DNA of 64,000 nt, taken from NCBI RefSeq assembly GCF_004004565.1, contig NZ_SACM01000003.1, positions 452,579 to 516,578 on the forward strand, given 5' to 3'. The DNA comes from Inhella crocodyli. Lineage in GTDB: Bacteria > Pseudomonadota > Gammaproteobacteria > Burkholderiales > Burkholderiaceae_C. The stretch's first letter is position 1. Each line of letters opens with the position of its first letter. The notes under the pieces were generated by a model. It worked only from the letters and a program-made list of their open reading frames with translations, was not told the DNA's origin and did no database searches. The position numbers and the translations under genes were made by a program. Positions 24,423-34,030 of this stretch are shown one piece after another.

Positions 24423-27400
24423 TTGCGGGCGATGCGGGCAACGCGCTGGAGGCTGGGCGGGGTGGGGGCACTCGGCCTCGTGCTTGGCCTCTCGTTCGGC
24501 CTCGTGCTCGGCCCCGCCAGCGCGCAGGCGCCGTCGGCGACGCCGCCCCCCAGCCTCTTCGAGCCTCACTTCGAAACCCTCGGCGACGGCGCGTCCATCC
24601 CCGACGGCGTGGTCTCCACGCTGGGCGTGGACCCGCAAGGCATGGTGTGGATCGGCACCAGCGTCGGCCTGGTTCGTTTCGACGGGCACAGCTTCACGCC
24701 CGTGGCCCTCAACGCCCCCGACCGCCGCACCGGCGGCACCACCTTCATCCGCGCGCTGCTGGCCGCGCGCGACGGTCGCATCTGGCTGGGCACCGAGAGC
24801 GAGGGCCTGTCGGTCTACGACCCGGTGGCCGACCGCTGGCAGGTCCACCGCCACACACCGCAGCAGCCCGACAGCCTGGCGCCCGGGGTCATCCGCACCA
24901 TCGCCGAGGACCGCGGCGGCCGCATCTGGGTGGGCTTCATCGGCGGCGGCCTGCAAATGCTGGACCCGGCGAGCGGGCGCTTTCGCACCTACGGCGCGGC
25001 GCAAGGCCTGCCCGACCCGCGGGTGCAGCACGTCAGCGCCGACGCCGACGGCAACCTCTGGGTGGGCACCTGGAATGGCGTGGCCGTGCTGCCGGCCGGG
25101 GCCGAGCGCCTGAGCCGCCCCAAGCTGCCCGACGGCCAGGCCTTCGGGCTGGAAGGCCAGGTGGTGCTGGCCTTGGCGCCGATGCCGGACGGCAGCGTTT
25201 GGGTGGGCACGCAAGACGGTGCGCTGTGGCAGGTGCCGCGCACCGTGGGCAGCCCCCGCCGGCTCGACGACGGCCCCAGCACGCTGGGCGCCGTCCAGGC
25301 CATCTCTCGCGTCAGCGAGCGGCAGGTGTGGATCGGCCGCGCCGCGGGCATCGAGATCCGGCAGCCCGACGACGGCCGCTTGCAGCGGGCCCTGCGGCCG
25401 AACATCGCCAAGCCCTGGGGCCTGGCTGGGGCCGACATTCGCAGCCTGGTGCGCGACCCCGGTGGCGTGCTCTGGGTCGGCGGCTACGGCAGTGGCCTGC
25501 AGCGCGTGAACACCCTGGACGAGGCCGTGTGGGTGCGCCGCCCCGATGCCGATCCGCAAAGCGTCATGGCCCGACCCGACGTGCGCAGCCTGCTCGTGCT
25601 GCGCGACGGCAGCCTGTGGGCCGGCACCAGCGATGGCGGCATCGCCCTGCTCGACGCGCAGCTGCGCACCGTGGGCGCCATCCCCAGCGGGCAGCAGGGC
25701 CTGGGGCCGGGGCGCGTGGCCGCTCTGGCGCAGGCGCCCGACGGGCGGGTGTGGGCCGGCGCCGAAGCCCGCGTGCTGGTCTTCGCCCACGCACGGGCCG
25801 TGGCCCAGTCCTACGCCGTGGGGCCAGGCCGCGTGCGCCGCCTGCTGGCCGACCGCGACGGCGCCATCTGGGCGGGCACCCAAGATGGCCTGTACCGCTT
25901 GGCGCCCACCGCCACCGCCTTCGTGCGCGTGCAGCACCAAGACGGCCGGCCGCTGACGGGGGACGTGAACGCCCTCGTCCAGGCGACCGACGGCACCGTG
26001 TGGGTCGGCGCCGAGACCGGCCTGTACCCGGTGCCCGCGGGCAGCGACCGCCTTGCGCGCATCGCCTTCGGCCCCGACGCCGGCTTGGTCAACCCCAACG
26101 TGCTGGGCCTGCTGCTGGACCGCGGCGGGCGCCTGTGGGTCGACACCACGGCCGGCCTGCACCGCCTGCGCGACTGGGACGGCCAAACGGCCCAGATGGA
26201 GTACCTGGGCCACAAGCTGGCCCAGGCCACGCACACCGTGCCGCAGGCCTTCGGCGCCAATTTGCTGGAGGACGAGCGCGGCCGCATTTGGACGCAGCGC
26301 GGCGTGTACGACCCGCGCGAGCAGCGCCTGCACGTGCTCAGCAGCGCCGACGGGGTGGACATCGGCACGGCCTGGTTCCGCTCCTACGCCCAAACGCTCG
26401 ATGGGCGCCTGCTGTTCGGCGGCAGCCGGGGCGTGCTGGTGGTGCAACCGCGCGACTTCCAGCCCTCGCGCTTCGAGCCGCCGGTGGTGGCCACGGGCCT
26501 GCGCGTGGGGGCGCAGGAACGGCCCCTGTCGCAGCTGCAACCGCGCCTGCTGGTGGGGCCGTCCGACGGCGGCTTCACGCTGGAGTTCGCCGCCCTGGAC
26601 CTGAGCGAGCCGGCGCGCAACCGCTTTCGCTACCGGCTGCTCGGCCACGACGGCGATTGGATCGAGACCACCAGCCGCACGCGGCAGGCCAGCTACGGCG
26701 GCCTGGCCCCCGGGCGCTACACGCTGCAGGTGCAGGGCAGCAACCGCAACGGCGACTGGAGCAGCCGCTTGCTGATCGTCGACGTGGAGGTGCAGCCCGC
26801 TTGGTGGCAAGCCTGGTGGGGCCGCCTGCTGATGGTGGCCGGCGTGCTGCTGGGCACCCTGGGCCTGTCGCACTGGCGCACGCGCGTGCTGCGCCAGCGG
26901 CAAAGCCAGCTCGAGGCCCGGGTGGCCGAGGCCACGCGCGCGCTGGAGGCCAAGACGCGGGAGTTGGAAGACTCGGCGCTGACCGACCCGCTCACCGGCC
27001 TGCGCAACCGCCGCTTCGTCGTGCAGCGCCTGGACGACGACCTGCGCCTGGTGCGCCGCCAGTTCGAAGAGGCGCAGCGCCGGGGTGCCCCGCCCCCGAG
27101 CGACGCCGACCTGTCCTTCGTGATGATCGACATCGACCACTTCAAGCGGGTCAACGACGAGCACGGCCACCCGGCCGGCGACGCCGTCCTGGTACAGATG
27201 CGCGAGCGCTTGCAAGAGGTGTTCCGCGAGTCCGACTACCTGGTGCGCTGGGGCGGCGAAGAGTTCTTGGTCGTGGCCCGCGGCACCTCGCGCGAGGGGC
27301 TGCCCGAGCTGGCCGAACGCGCGCGCAGCGTGGTGGCCTCGCGGCCCTTCTTCTTGCCCGACGGCACGGCCGTGAAGGCCAGCTGCTCCATCGGTTACGC

Positions 27401-27617
27401 CTGCTTCCCGCTGAACCGCGCGCAGCCGCGCGCCGAGCATTGGTCGGAGGTGGTGGCCCTGGCCGACGCGGCGCTCTACGCCGCCAAGCGCGAGGGCCGC
27501 AACCGCTGGGTGGGCGTGCAAAGCGCCGAGGCCGCGCCCGTGCTCGAGCTGATCGCGTCGGTCAACGCCAGCCTGCCCGACGCCCGCATGCAGATCGAGC
27601 GCGGCCCCAAGGCCTGA
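24423..27617 (+). CDS. Propeller-sensor diguanylate cyclase, copy 2
   Basis: A 1064-residue paralogue of the preceding gene with the same order: signal peptide (LGLVLGLSFGLVLGPASAQA), Reg_prop propeller repeats, Y_Y_Y domain (LLGHDGDWIETTSR), membrane helix (LLMVAGVLLGTLGLS) and GGDEF domain with GGEEF at 944-948. TTG 24423 is preferred since AGGAGG lies 5 nt upstream; ATG 24432 is the alternative. The two proteins are similar along their whole length, most strongly from the Y_Y_Y domain on, and diverge more in the propeller, which suggests tandem duplication with different ligands. Confidence 0.9.
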   Translation: MRAMRATRWRLGGVGALGLVLGLSFGLVLGPASAQAPSATPPPSLFEPHFETLGDGASIPDGVVSTLGVDPQGMVWIGTSVGLVRFDGHSFTPVALNAPDRRTGGTTFIRALLAARDGRIWLGTESEGLSVYDPVADRWQVHRHTPQQPDSLAPGVIRTIAEDRGGRIWVGFIGGGLQMLDPASGRFRTYGAAQGLPDPRVQHVSADADGNLWVGTWNGVAVLPAGAERLSRPKLPDGQAFGLEGQVVLALAPMPDGSVWVGTQDGALWQVPRTVGSPRRLDDGPSTLGAVQAISRVSERQVWIGRAAGIEIRQPDDGRLQRALRPNIAKPWGLAGADIRSLVRDPGGVLWVGGYGSGLQRVNTLDEAVWVRRPDADPQSVMARPDVRSLLVLRDGSLWAGTSDGGIALLDAQLRTVGAIPSGQQGLGPGRVAALAQAPDGRVWAGAEARVLVFAHARAVAQSYAVGPGRVRRLLADRDGAIWAGTQDGLYRLAPTATAFVRVQHQDGRPLTGDVNALVQATDGTVWVGAETGLYPVPAGSDRLARIAFGPDAGLVNPNVLGLLLDRGGRLWVDTTAGLHRLRDWDGQTAQMEYLGHKLAQATHTVPQAFGANLLEDERGRIWTQRGVYDPREQRLHVLSSADGVDIGTAWFRSYAQTLDGRLLFGGSRGVLVVQPRDFQPSRFEPPVVATGLRVGAQERPLSQLQPRLLVGPSDGGFTLEFAALDLSEPARNRFRYRLLGHDGDWIETTSRTRQASYGGLAPGRYTLQVQGSNRNGDWSSRLLIVDVEVQPAWWQAWWGRLLMVAGVLLGTLGLSHWRTRVLRQRQSQLEARVAEATRALEAKTRELEDSALTDPLTGLRNRRFVVQRLDDDLRLVRRQFEEAQRRGAPPPSDADLSFVMIDIDHFKRVNDEHGHPAGDAVLVQMRERLQEVFRESDYLVRWGGEEFLVVARGTSREGLPELAERARSVVASRPFFLPDGTAVKASCSIGYACFPLNRAQPRAEHWSEVVALADAALYAAKREGRNRWVGVQSAEAAPVLELIASVNASLPDARMQIERGPKA

Positions 27618-27630
27618 GCCGGCTCAGGCC
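27611..27630. repeat. Perfect 20-bp palindrome joining two convergent stop codons
   Basis: GGCCTGAGCCGGCTCAGGCC is fully self-complementary. It contains the TGA of the second cyclase gene (27615-27617) and, on the other strand, the TGA of the DUF1501 gene (27624-27626). It could fold as a two-way terminator stem, although no T-tract follows on either side. Confidence 0.7.
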
Positions 27631-28937
27631 CAACCGGCGATCCGGTCGAACTGCGCCGCGCGGGGGAACACCGCGGCCAGGGCCGCGGCGTCGGTGCCGA
27701 ACCAGCGCGCCAGCTCGGCGCCCAGCTGGTCGGGCGCGGTGGTGGGGATCCACACGCCTTGGCCCGCATCGTCCGGCCCACCCACCTCCAGCGTGGGGAA
27801 GCGCCCCAGCAAGCGCCCGCCGGGCACCGGGCCGCCCACCACCAGCTGGTGGCTGCCCCAGCCGTGGTCGGTGCCCGCGCCGTTGCTGGGCAGGTTGCGG
27901 CCGAAGTCGCTGGCGGTGAACAGGCAGACCTGCTGCGCCAGCCCCATCGCCGTGAGCGCGGCGTGAAAGGCGGTGACGGCGCCGTCGATCTCGGTGAACA
28001 GCTCGTTCTGCCGCTGCAGCTGGTCGTCGCCGTGGGTGTCGAAGCCGCCGATCGAGGCGAAGAAGCACTGCCGGCTCAGGCCCAGCGCACCGCGCGCAGC
28101 AACCAGCTGGGCCACGGTGCGCAGCTGCCGGCCCAGGCCGGTGTCGGGGAAGGGCGTGCTCAAGGACTGGTTGGCCAGCGCGCTGGCCAGCACGCGCTGG
28201 GTGTCGAGGGCGCGGCCCATGACGTTGAGCCAGGTCTGCTCGAAGGGGTCGCCGCGCGCCTCGACCAGGGTGGCCGCGACGGCCTGGCTCAGCGGATCGC
28301 TGCCGCTGGGTTGGTAGAAGTCGAAGCCGAAGCGCCCGCTGCTGCTCACGCGGTAAGGCGTGAGCCCGCGGTCGCCCGCCTCCCACAGGTTGCCGCCGGC
28401 CACGCTGAGGGCGGCGTAGCCGCGGTTGGCGCTGCCTTCGGCGACGCTGCGCTCGAGCAAGCGGCCGCCCCAGCCGCTGCGCCCAGGCGCGTCCACCGTG
28501 GCGCTTTGCCAAGCGCCCTGCTGGTCGCTGTGGCTGAACAGGTTGGCCGGCAGGGGCACGCTGCGCGCGCGCCATTGCGCCTGCGTGGTGGGCACCATCA
28601 GCGGGCCGATGTTGGCCACGAAGCTGGCCTGGCCCGCGTTCACCAGGCCCTGCACCCCGGCCCAGGCCGGGTGCAGGCCGTAGCCGCTGGCGTTGCTGAA
28701 GGCCAGCGGCCGAAGGCTGCTTTGCGCCAGGGCCAGGTTGGGCCGGGCGCGCTGGTAGCCGCTGTAGCGTCCATCGGTGGGCACCAGCCAGTTGTTGGCG
28801 TCGTTGCCTCCGAACAGGAACAGGCAGACGATGGCCTTGTAGTCGGCGCCGGTGGTGGTCTCGGCCAGGGCTTGGAGCTGGGCCCAGGGCGCCAGCGCGG
28901 CGGCGGCGCTGGCCTGCAGGAAGTGGCGGCGGTGCAT
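27624..28937 (-). CDS. DUF1501 domain protein (exported)
   Basis: A 437-residue protein from ATG 28937. MHRRHFLQASAAAALAPWA is a signal sequence with a RRHFL Tat-like motif. VCLFLFGGNDANNWLVPTDG and the later ASDFGRNLPSNGAGTDHGWG are the hallmark blocks of DUF1501, an alkaline-phosphatase/sulfatase-fold family of unknown substrate, with likely metal ligands in GTDHGWG. It lies 11 bp after the DUF1800 gene on the same strand. DUF1800-DUF1501 pairs are widespread and are thought to act together at the cell envelope. Confidence 0.92.
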   Translation of the reverse strand: MHRRHFLQASAAAALAPWAQLQALAETTTGADYKAIVCLFLFGGNDANNWLVPTDGRYSGYQRARPNLALAQSSLRPLAFSNASGYGLHPAWAGVQGLVNAGQASFVANIGPLMVPTTQAQWRARSVPLPANLFSHSDQQGAWQSATVDAPGRSGWGGRLLERSVAEGSANRGYAALSVAGGNLWEAGDRGLTPYRVSSSGRFGFDFYQPSGSDPLSQAVAATLVEARGDPFEQTWLNVMGRALDTQRVLASALANQSLSTPFPDTGLGRQLRTVAQLVAARGALGLSRQCFFASIGGFDTHGDDQLQRQNELFTEIDGAVTAFHAALTAMGLAQQVCLFTASDFGRNLPSNGAGTDHGWGSHQLVVGGPVPGGRLLGRFPTLEVGGPDDAGQGVWIPTTAPDQLGAELARWFGTDAAALAAVFPRAAQFDRIAGWA

Positions 28938-28948
28938 GCGGCGGGCCC

Positions 28949-30712
28949 TCAGTGTTGGATGACGAAGTCGGGCTGCAGCGCGGTGAGCACCAGCGCGGCC
29001 TCCACGCGGGCGTTGCGGTCGTTGGCCGAGATCGCGTTGACCAAGGCCAGCAGGCGCGCGCGCGTGCCGGGCTTCATCTGCAGGGTGAAGAACAGCAGGT
29101 CCAGCCGGTCGACGAGGCCGTTGGCGTCGCCCGCCAGGGCCACCAGGGGCGCCACGTCCAGCACCAGGCGGTGCGCCTCGGGCCAGCCGTAGCCTTGGGT
29201 GTGCACCAGCTCGGCAAAGAAGTTCAGGCTGCCGGCCACCGTGGTCTCGCCGGTGATTTGGAACTCCGGCGCCACCAGGCCGGCCGCGGCGATGGGGCCC
29301 GCCGGGCGGTAGCCGGGGCTGTAGAAGTTGAAGACCGAGGGCGCCAGCAGCGGGCTTTGGCCCAGCGCGTCGTCGCTGCCGTCCAGGTAGTGGATGCGGT
29401 TCTGGCCGCTGGGGCTCTTGGCGTTGAGCGCCCGCAGGTAATTGGCGAAACGCACCACCGGCTCGCGCTGCTTGCCGAAGTTCAGAGGCGGCGTGTCGCC
29501 GCGGGCTTCGGGGTCCAGCAGCACGGCGCGCAGCGTGGCCGCCAGGTTGCCGCGCACGCCCAAGCCGTCGTTGACGAAGGTTCGTGCCACGCGCTCGATG
29601 TAGGCCGGGCTGGGGTTGCTCGTCACCAGGCGCTGGATCAGCTGGCGGGCAAAGAAGGGCGGCACGTTGGGGTGGGCAAAGATCGCGTCCAGCGCGTCGC
29701 CCAGGTCCTTCTCCGGCGTTTGCCCGGCCGGCAGCACGCGGCCGTTGAGCAGGGTCTTTTCGCCGCTGTCGTGGAAGGCCGGCCAGGCCTGCATGGGCTG
29801 GGACCACAGGCGCTCGTCGTTGTCGTCGTGCTCGTGGAACTGGCGCGGGTCTTGGTTGTTCAGGCCGCCGTAGCTCCAACCGCTGAAGGCCTTGGCGAAG
29901 CCCTTGACCACCGCCTCGTCGTAGGTCGGCAGCGGCTGGCCGTTGGCGTCGCGCTGCACGCTGCCGTCCAGGTTCAGCTGCACCAGACCGATGGAGAACA
30001 GCTGCAGCACCTCGCGCGCGTAGTTCTCGTTGGGGTGCGTGCCGGCGCGGGGGTCTTCCTTCTCGCTTTCGAGCAGGTTCAGGTAGTAGCCCATGGCCGG
30101 GTGCAGGGTCACGTCCTGCAGCAGCGCGCGCCAGTTGCCGAAGGCATGGCGCTGCAGCAGGTCGGTGTAGCTGCTCATCGCCACCGGGCGGATGTCGGGC
30201 GCGACGTTGCTGATGACGAAGACCTGCAGCAAGGCCCAGGCCATGCGCGCGCGCAGCTGGTCCTCGCCCGCCAGCCACTGCTGCCACAGGGCCTCGTAGC
30301 TGGCCTCCTCGGGGATGCGCTTGGGCACGTCGCGCAGGGCCTGGTCGCGCCCGCGCTGGGTTTCGATGGCGGCCAGGTGCGAGACCAGCGGCAGGCGCAT
30401 CTGCGCGTTCAGCCAGGCGTCGAAGCCCTGGGCCACCAAGGCGTCCACCTGCGCCGGCCCCGTGGGCCCGAAGCTGGCCTGGGTGAGGAAGCGCACGGCG
30501 TCGCGCCGGCTCGGTGGGGGCGCGGGCGGCGCCGGCGGCACGGGGCTGGGCGCTGGCCCGTCACTGCCACCGCCGCCCCCGCAGGCTGCCAGGCCAGTGG
30601 TGAGCGCCGCCAGGGTCACCAGCGATCCGGCGGCGGGCAGGCCCGCGTCAGGCGGCGCTTTGGGCGGCGCCTCGGCCGGCGGCGCCGGGGGCGTGGTCAG
30701 TGCTTCAGGCAT
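28949..30712 (-). CDS. DUF1800 domain lipoprotein
   Basis: A 587-residue protein from ATG 30712. The N-terminus is unusual: about 30 Pro/Ala-rich residues precede a hydrophobic segment with lipobox LAAC followed by GGGGGSDG. From about residue 85 the DUF1800 domain begins (DAVRFLTQASFGPTGPAQVD) and continues with RMAWALLQVFVIS, HPAMGYYLNLLESEKEDP and PNENYAREVLQLFSIGL. The function is unknown. It is transcribed just before the DUF1501 gene, its usual partner. The N-terminal Pro/Ala stretch before the lipobox is too long for a typical lipoprotein signal, so an internal start may exist, though no clear one was found. Confidence 0.88.
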   Translation of the reverse strand: MPEALTTPPAPPAEAPPKAPPDAGLPAAGSLVTLAALTTGLAACGGGGGSDGPAPSPVPPAPPAPPPSRRDAVRFLTQASFGPTGPAQVDALVAQGFDAWLNAQMRLPLVSHLAAIETQRGRDQALRDVPKRIPEEASYEALWQQWLAGEDQLRARMAWALLQVFVISNVAPDIRPVAMSSYTDLLQRHAFGNWRALLQDVTLHPAMGYYLNLLESEKEDPRAGTHPNENYAREVLQLFSIGLVQLNLDGSVQRDANGQPLPTYDEAVVKGFAKAFSGWSYGGLNNQDPRQFHEHDDNDERLWSQPMQAWPAFHDSGEKTLLNGRVLPAGQTPEKDLGDALDAIFAHPNVPPFFARQLIQRLVTSNPSPAYIERVARTFVNDGLGVRGNLAATLRAVLLDPEARGDTPPLNFGKQREPVVRFANYLRALNAKSPSGQNRIHYLDGSDDALGQSPLLAPSVFNFYSPGYRPAGPIAAAGLVAPEFQITGETTVAGSLNFFAELVHTQGYGWPEAHRLVLDVAPLVALAGDANGLVDRLDLLFFTLQMKPGTRARLLALVNAISANDRNARVEAALVLTALQPDFVIQH

Positions 30713-30908
30713 GGCGATCCCCCCGACAACGAACTCGCCCGGATGCTGCGCGCCGCCGGGCGCTTCGGGGGTCAGCAAGCGTGAGCGCCTGTGCCAAGCC
30801 GCAACCGCGGCAACAACCCGACCGCCGGACTTGGCTTGTGCGCGGGCCGGAGCGCGGACAGCGCGCCTTGGGCATGATCTCGCCCCTCGCTTCCACGCCC
30901 ACCCTCCC

Positions 30909-32030
30909 ATGCGCCGCCCTGCCCTCCCGCTCCTGGCCCTGACCGCCGCCCTCGCCACCGCCGGCGTTCACGCCCAAGCGCCCAAGACCGTCGACACCGT
31001 CGCCACCGGCCTGGACCTGCCCTGGGCCGTCGCCTTCCTGCCCGGGGGCGACTTCTTGGTGACCGAAAAAACCGGCGCGATGCGCGTGGTCAGCGCCAAG
31101 GGCCAGATCGGCGCGCCGCTGTCGGGCCTGCCGGCCGTCGACTACGCCGGCCAGGGCGGCCTGCTGGACGTGGTGCTGGACCGCGACTTCGCCCGCACCC
31201 GCGCGCTGTCGTTCTGCTTCACCGAGCCCGGCACCGGCGCCGACAAGGGCAAGAACGGCACCGCCCTGGCGCGCGCCACGCTCAAGGCCGACCGCTCGGG
31301 CCTGGAGAACGTGCAGGTGATCTTCCGGCAGGCACCCAAGATCGACGGGCGGCACCACTTCGGCTGCCGCATCGTCGAAGCCGCCGACGGCCAAACCCTG
31401 TTCATGACCCTGGGCGAGCGCTACAAGGGCATGCAGCAGGCGCAGACCCTGGACAACCACCTGGGCAAGGTGGTGCGCGTGGGCAAGGACGGCAGCGTGC
31501 CGGCCGACAACCCCTTCGTGAAGACGCCGGGCGCCAAGCCCGAGATCTACTCCCTCGGCCACCGCAACCCGCAGGGCGCGCTGCTGGACGCCGACGGGCG
31601 CCTCTGGGCCCACGAGCACGGCCCGCAGGGCGGCGACGAGATCAACCTCGTGCGCCCCGGCGTCAACTACGGCTGGCCCGTCATCACCTACGGCGAGAAC
31701 TACGGCGGCGGCAAGATCGGCGACGGCATCACGAAGAAGGACGGCCTGGCCCAGCCCGTGTGGCACTGGACGCCGTCGATCGCCCCCTCGGGCTTCGCGC
31801 AGATCACCAGCAAGGCCTATGGCGACGCCTGGCAGGGCAGCTACATCGTGGGTTCCCTCAAGTTCCGCCAGCTGCAGCGCGTGGTGCTGAAGGACGGCGC
31901 CATCGTCGGCACGCCCGAGGTCTTCGCCACCGACCTGGGCCGCGTGCGCGACGTGCGCCAGGGCCCCGACGGCCTGCTCTACGTGCTGACCGAGGACGCC
32001 CCCGGCCGCCTGCTGCGCCTGAAGCCTTGA
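30909..32030 (+). CDS. PQQ-dependent aldose sugar dehydrogenase family protein
   Basis: A 373-residue periplasmic enzyme from ATG 30909 with a signal peptide ending AGVHAQA. It is a six-bladed propeller of the soluble glucose/aldose dehydrogenase family (YliI/Asd type): LDLPWAVAFLPGGDFLVTEK at blade 1, the catalytic-type histidine in DGRHHFGCR, the substrate/PQQ arginine in SLGHRNPQG, and the metal-binding HGPQGGDE. These enzymes oxidise aldoses at C1 using PQQ. No PQQ-synthesis genes are in the window. Its stop overlaps the start of a TonB-dependent receptor gene (TTGA), so the two are coupled. Confidence 0.9.
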   Translation: MRRPALPLLALTAALATAGVHAQAPKTVDTVATGLDLPWAVAFLPGGDFLVTEKTGAMRVVSAKGQIGAPLSGLPAVDYAGQGGLLDVVLDRDFARTRALSFCFTEPGTGADKGKNGTALARATLKADRSGLENVQVIFRQAPKIDGRHHFGCRIVEAADGQTLFMTLGERYKGMQQAQTLDNHLGKVVRVGKDGSVPADNPFVKTPGAKPEIYSLGHRNPQGALLDADGRLWAHEHGPQGGDEINLVRPGVNYGWPVITYGENYGGGKIGDGITKKDGLAQPVWHWTPSIAPSGFAQITSKAYGDAWQGSYIVGSLKFRQLQRVVLKDGAIVGTPEVFATDLGRVRDVRQGPDGLLYVLTEDAPGRLLRLKP

Positions 32031-34030
32031 TCGAGGTCTTGCTGCTGACGACGGCCGGCGCGCTGCCGCCCGTCGTCGTCACTGGCGGCCTGCGCAACGC
32101 ACCGCTGCTGGACGTGCCCAGCGCCGTGGGCGTGCTCGACGCCGAGGCCCTGGCCCGCAGCGGCCCGGGCGCACAGCTCAGCGAAGCGCTGTTGCGCCTG
32201 CCCGGCGTGTGGGCCGCGGACCGCGGCAACGCCGCGCAAGACTTGCAGCTCAGCGTGCGCGGGTTCGGCGCGCGCGCCAGCTTCGGCGTGCGGGGCCTGC
32301 GCCTGTTCGTCGACGGCCTGCCCGCCACCGCGCCCGACGGCAGCGGCGCCGTGGGCCACTTCCCGCTGGACGCGGCGGCGCAGCTGGAGCTGCTGCGCGG
32401 CCCCTTCAGCGCGCTGCACGGCGTGCACAGCGGCGGCGTCTTGAGCCTGCGTACCCGCGCCCCGCAGCCAGGCCCCACCCGCTGGCAGGCCGAGGCCTGG
32501 GCCCAAAGCGACGACCAACAGCAGCTGCGCCTGCAGGCCGAGGGCGGCGCCGACGCCTCGCCCTGGCGCCTGGGCCTGGCCCACTGGCGCAGCGCGGGGC
32601 AGCGCCCGCAGGCCAAGGCCGAACGCAGCCTGCTCGATGCCCGCTGGGACTGGACGCCCGGCTGGAGCGCGCGGCTCAACCTGCACAGCCAGCCGGCGCA
32701 AGACCCCCTGGGCCTGACCCGCGCGCAGTGGCAGGCCGACCCCGAGAGCACCGCGGCGGCCGCGCTCGCCTTCCACAGCCGCAAGACCCTGCAGCAGCAG
32801 CAGCTGGGCGTGGCGGGCGGCTGGAACGACTGGCAACTGCGCGCCTGGGCCTCGGCCCGGCAGGTGCGGCAGTGGCAGGCCATTCCGGTGGCCACGCAGG
32901 CGCCGGCCGCCCACCCCGGCGGCGTGATCGACCTGGACCGCCGCCAAGTCGGCGCCGACCTGCGCCACGAGGGCCCCGGCTGGACGGTGGGCGTCCAGCT
33001 CGACGCGCAAGACGAGCAGCGCCGCGGCTTCGAAAATTTTGTCGGCCCCGCCCTGGGCGTGACCGGCGCGCTGCGCCGCGACGAGCGCAACACGGCCTTC
33101 AACGGCGAGGTTTACGCGCAAAGTGAGCACCGGCTCACCGACGGGCTTGCCCTGCACGCGGGCCTGCGCTTGGGCCAGCTGCGCGTGGCCAGCCGCGACC
33201 GCTTCCTGGCCAACGGCGACGACGGCGGCCGCCAGCGCACGCCCACCGCGCTGCCCGCGCTCGGCCTGGTCGGTCAGCTCGGCGCCGGCACCCGCGGGTT
33301 CGCCAGCCTCGGCCAGGCCCGCGAAACCCCCACCCTGGCCGAGCTGGCCTACCGGCCCGACGGCAGCGCCGGCCTGAACACCGGCCTGAAGGCCCAACGC
33401 AGCCGCCAGGGCGAGGCCGGCCTGAAGCACCGCGACGGCGTCTGGGCCTGGGAGGCCGTGGCCTTCGCCGCCGACACCGCCGACGAGATCGTCAGCGCCC
33501 GCAACAGCGGCGGCCGCGCCGCCTTCGCCAACGCGGGCCGCACGCGCCGCCAGGGTTTGGAACTGCAGGCCCAAGGTCCCTTGGTGCAAGGCTGGCGCTT
33601 CGCGCTGGCCGCCACCGCCCTGAGCGCCCGCGTGCGCCAGCCCTACGCCGTGTGCGGCGCGCCGCCCTGCGCCAGCGCTGCGCTCACCGTGGCCGCCGGC
33701 GCCCGCCTGCCCGGCGTGCCGGCCCGCGCGCTGCGCCTCGATCTGGAAAGCCCAGCGGCGGCGCCCTGGCAAGCCGGCCTCACGCTCAGCGGCCGCAGCC
33801 GCCTGTGGGTGGACGAGCGCAACAGCGACGCCGCTCCCGGCACCACGCTGCTGGCGGCCTGGGCGCGCTGGCGGGTCGACCCCGACACCACGCTGACCCT
33901 GCGTGCCGACAATCTCGCCGACCGCCGGCACGTCGCCAGCGTGATCGTCAACGAGGCCAACGGCCGCTTCTTCGAGCCCGGCCCCGGCCGCCGCTTGAGC
34001 CTGCAACTGCAGCATCGATCTCCAAGATGA
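32027..34030 (+). CDS. TonB-dependent outer-membrane receptor
   Basis: A 667-residue receptor. The start TTG 32027 overlaps the preceding stop. The N-terminal hydrophobic segment (IEVLLLTTAGA) is very short for a signal peptide, and LPPVVVTGG right after it looks like a TonB box. The plug domain follows (DVPSAVGVLDAEALARS, LLRLPGVWAADRGNAAQDLQ, SVRGFGARASFGVRGLRLFVDG). The barrel ends in NLADRRHVASVIVNEANGRF and FEPGPGRRLSLQLQ, as usual for siderophore-type receptors. It is between a sugar dehydrogenase and HutD genes, so an iron-siderophore or sugar-related ligand is possible; the sequence does not decide. Confidence 0.88.
   Translation: MIEVLLLTTAGALPPVVVTGGLRNAPLLDVPSAVGVLDAEALARSGPGAQLSEALLRLPGVWAADRGNAAQDLQLSVRGFGARASFGVRGLRLFVDGLPATAPDGSGAVGHFPLDAAAQLELLRGPFSALHGVHSGGVLSLRTRAPQPGPTRWQAEAWAQSDDQQQLRLQAEGGADASPWRLGLAHWRSAGQRPQAKAERSLLDARWDWTPGWSARLNLHSQPAQDPLGLTRAQWQADPESTAAAALAFHSRKTLQQQQLGVAGGWNDWQLRAWASARQVRQWQAIPVATQAPAAHPGGVIDLDRRQVGADLRHEGPGWTVGVQLDAQDEQRRGFENFVGPALGVTGALRRDERNTAFNGEVYAQSEHRLTDGLALHAGLRLGQLRVASRDRFLANGDDGGRQRTPTALPALGLVGQLGAGTRGFASLGQARETPTLAELAYRPDGSAGLNTGLKAQRSRQGEAGLKHRDGVWAWEAVAFAADTADEIVSARNSGGRAAFANAGRTRRQGLELQAQGPLVQGWRFALAATALSARVRQPYAVCGAPPCASAALTVAAGARLPGVPARALRLDLESPAAAPWQAGLTLSGRSRLWVDERNSDAAPGTTLLAAWARWRVDPDTTLTLRADNLADRRHVASVIVNEANGRFFEPGPGRRLSLQLQHRSPR

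Noticed and set aside
24312..27521. A 1069-codon open frame antisense to the second cyclase gene
   Set aside because: The translation is low-complexity with no domain, and the plus strand has an obvious propeller-GGDEF protein with a strong ribosome site.
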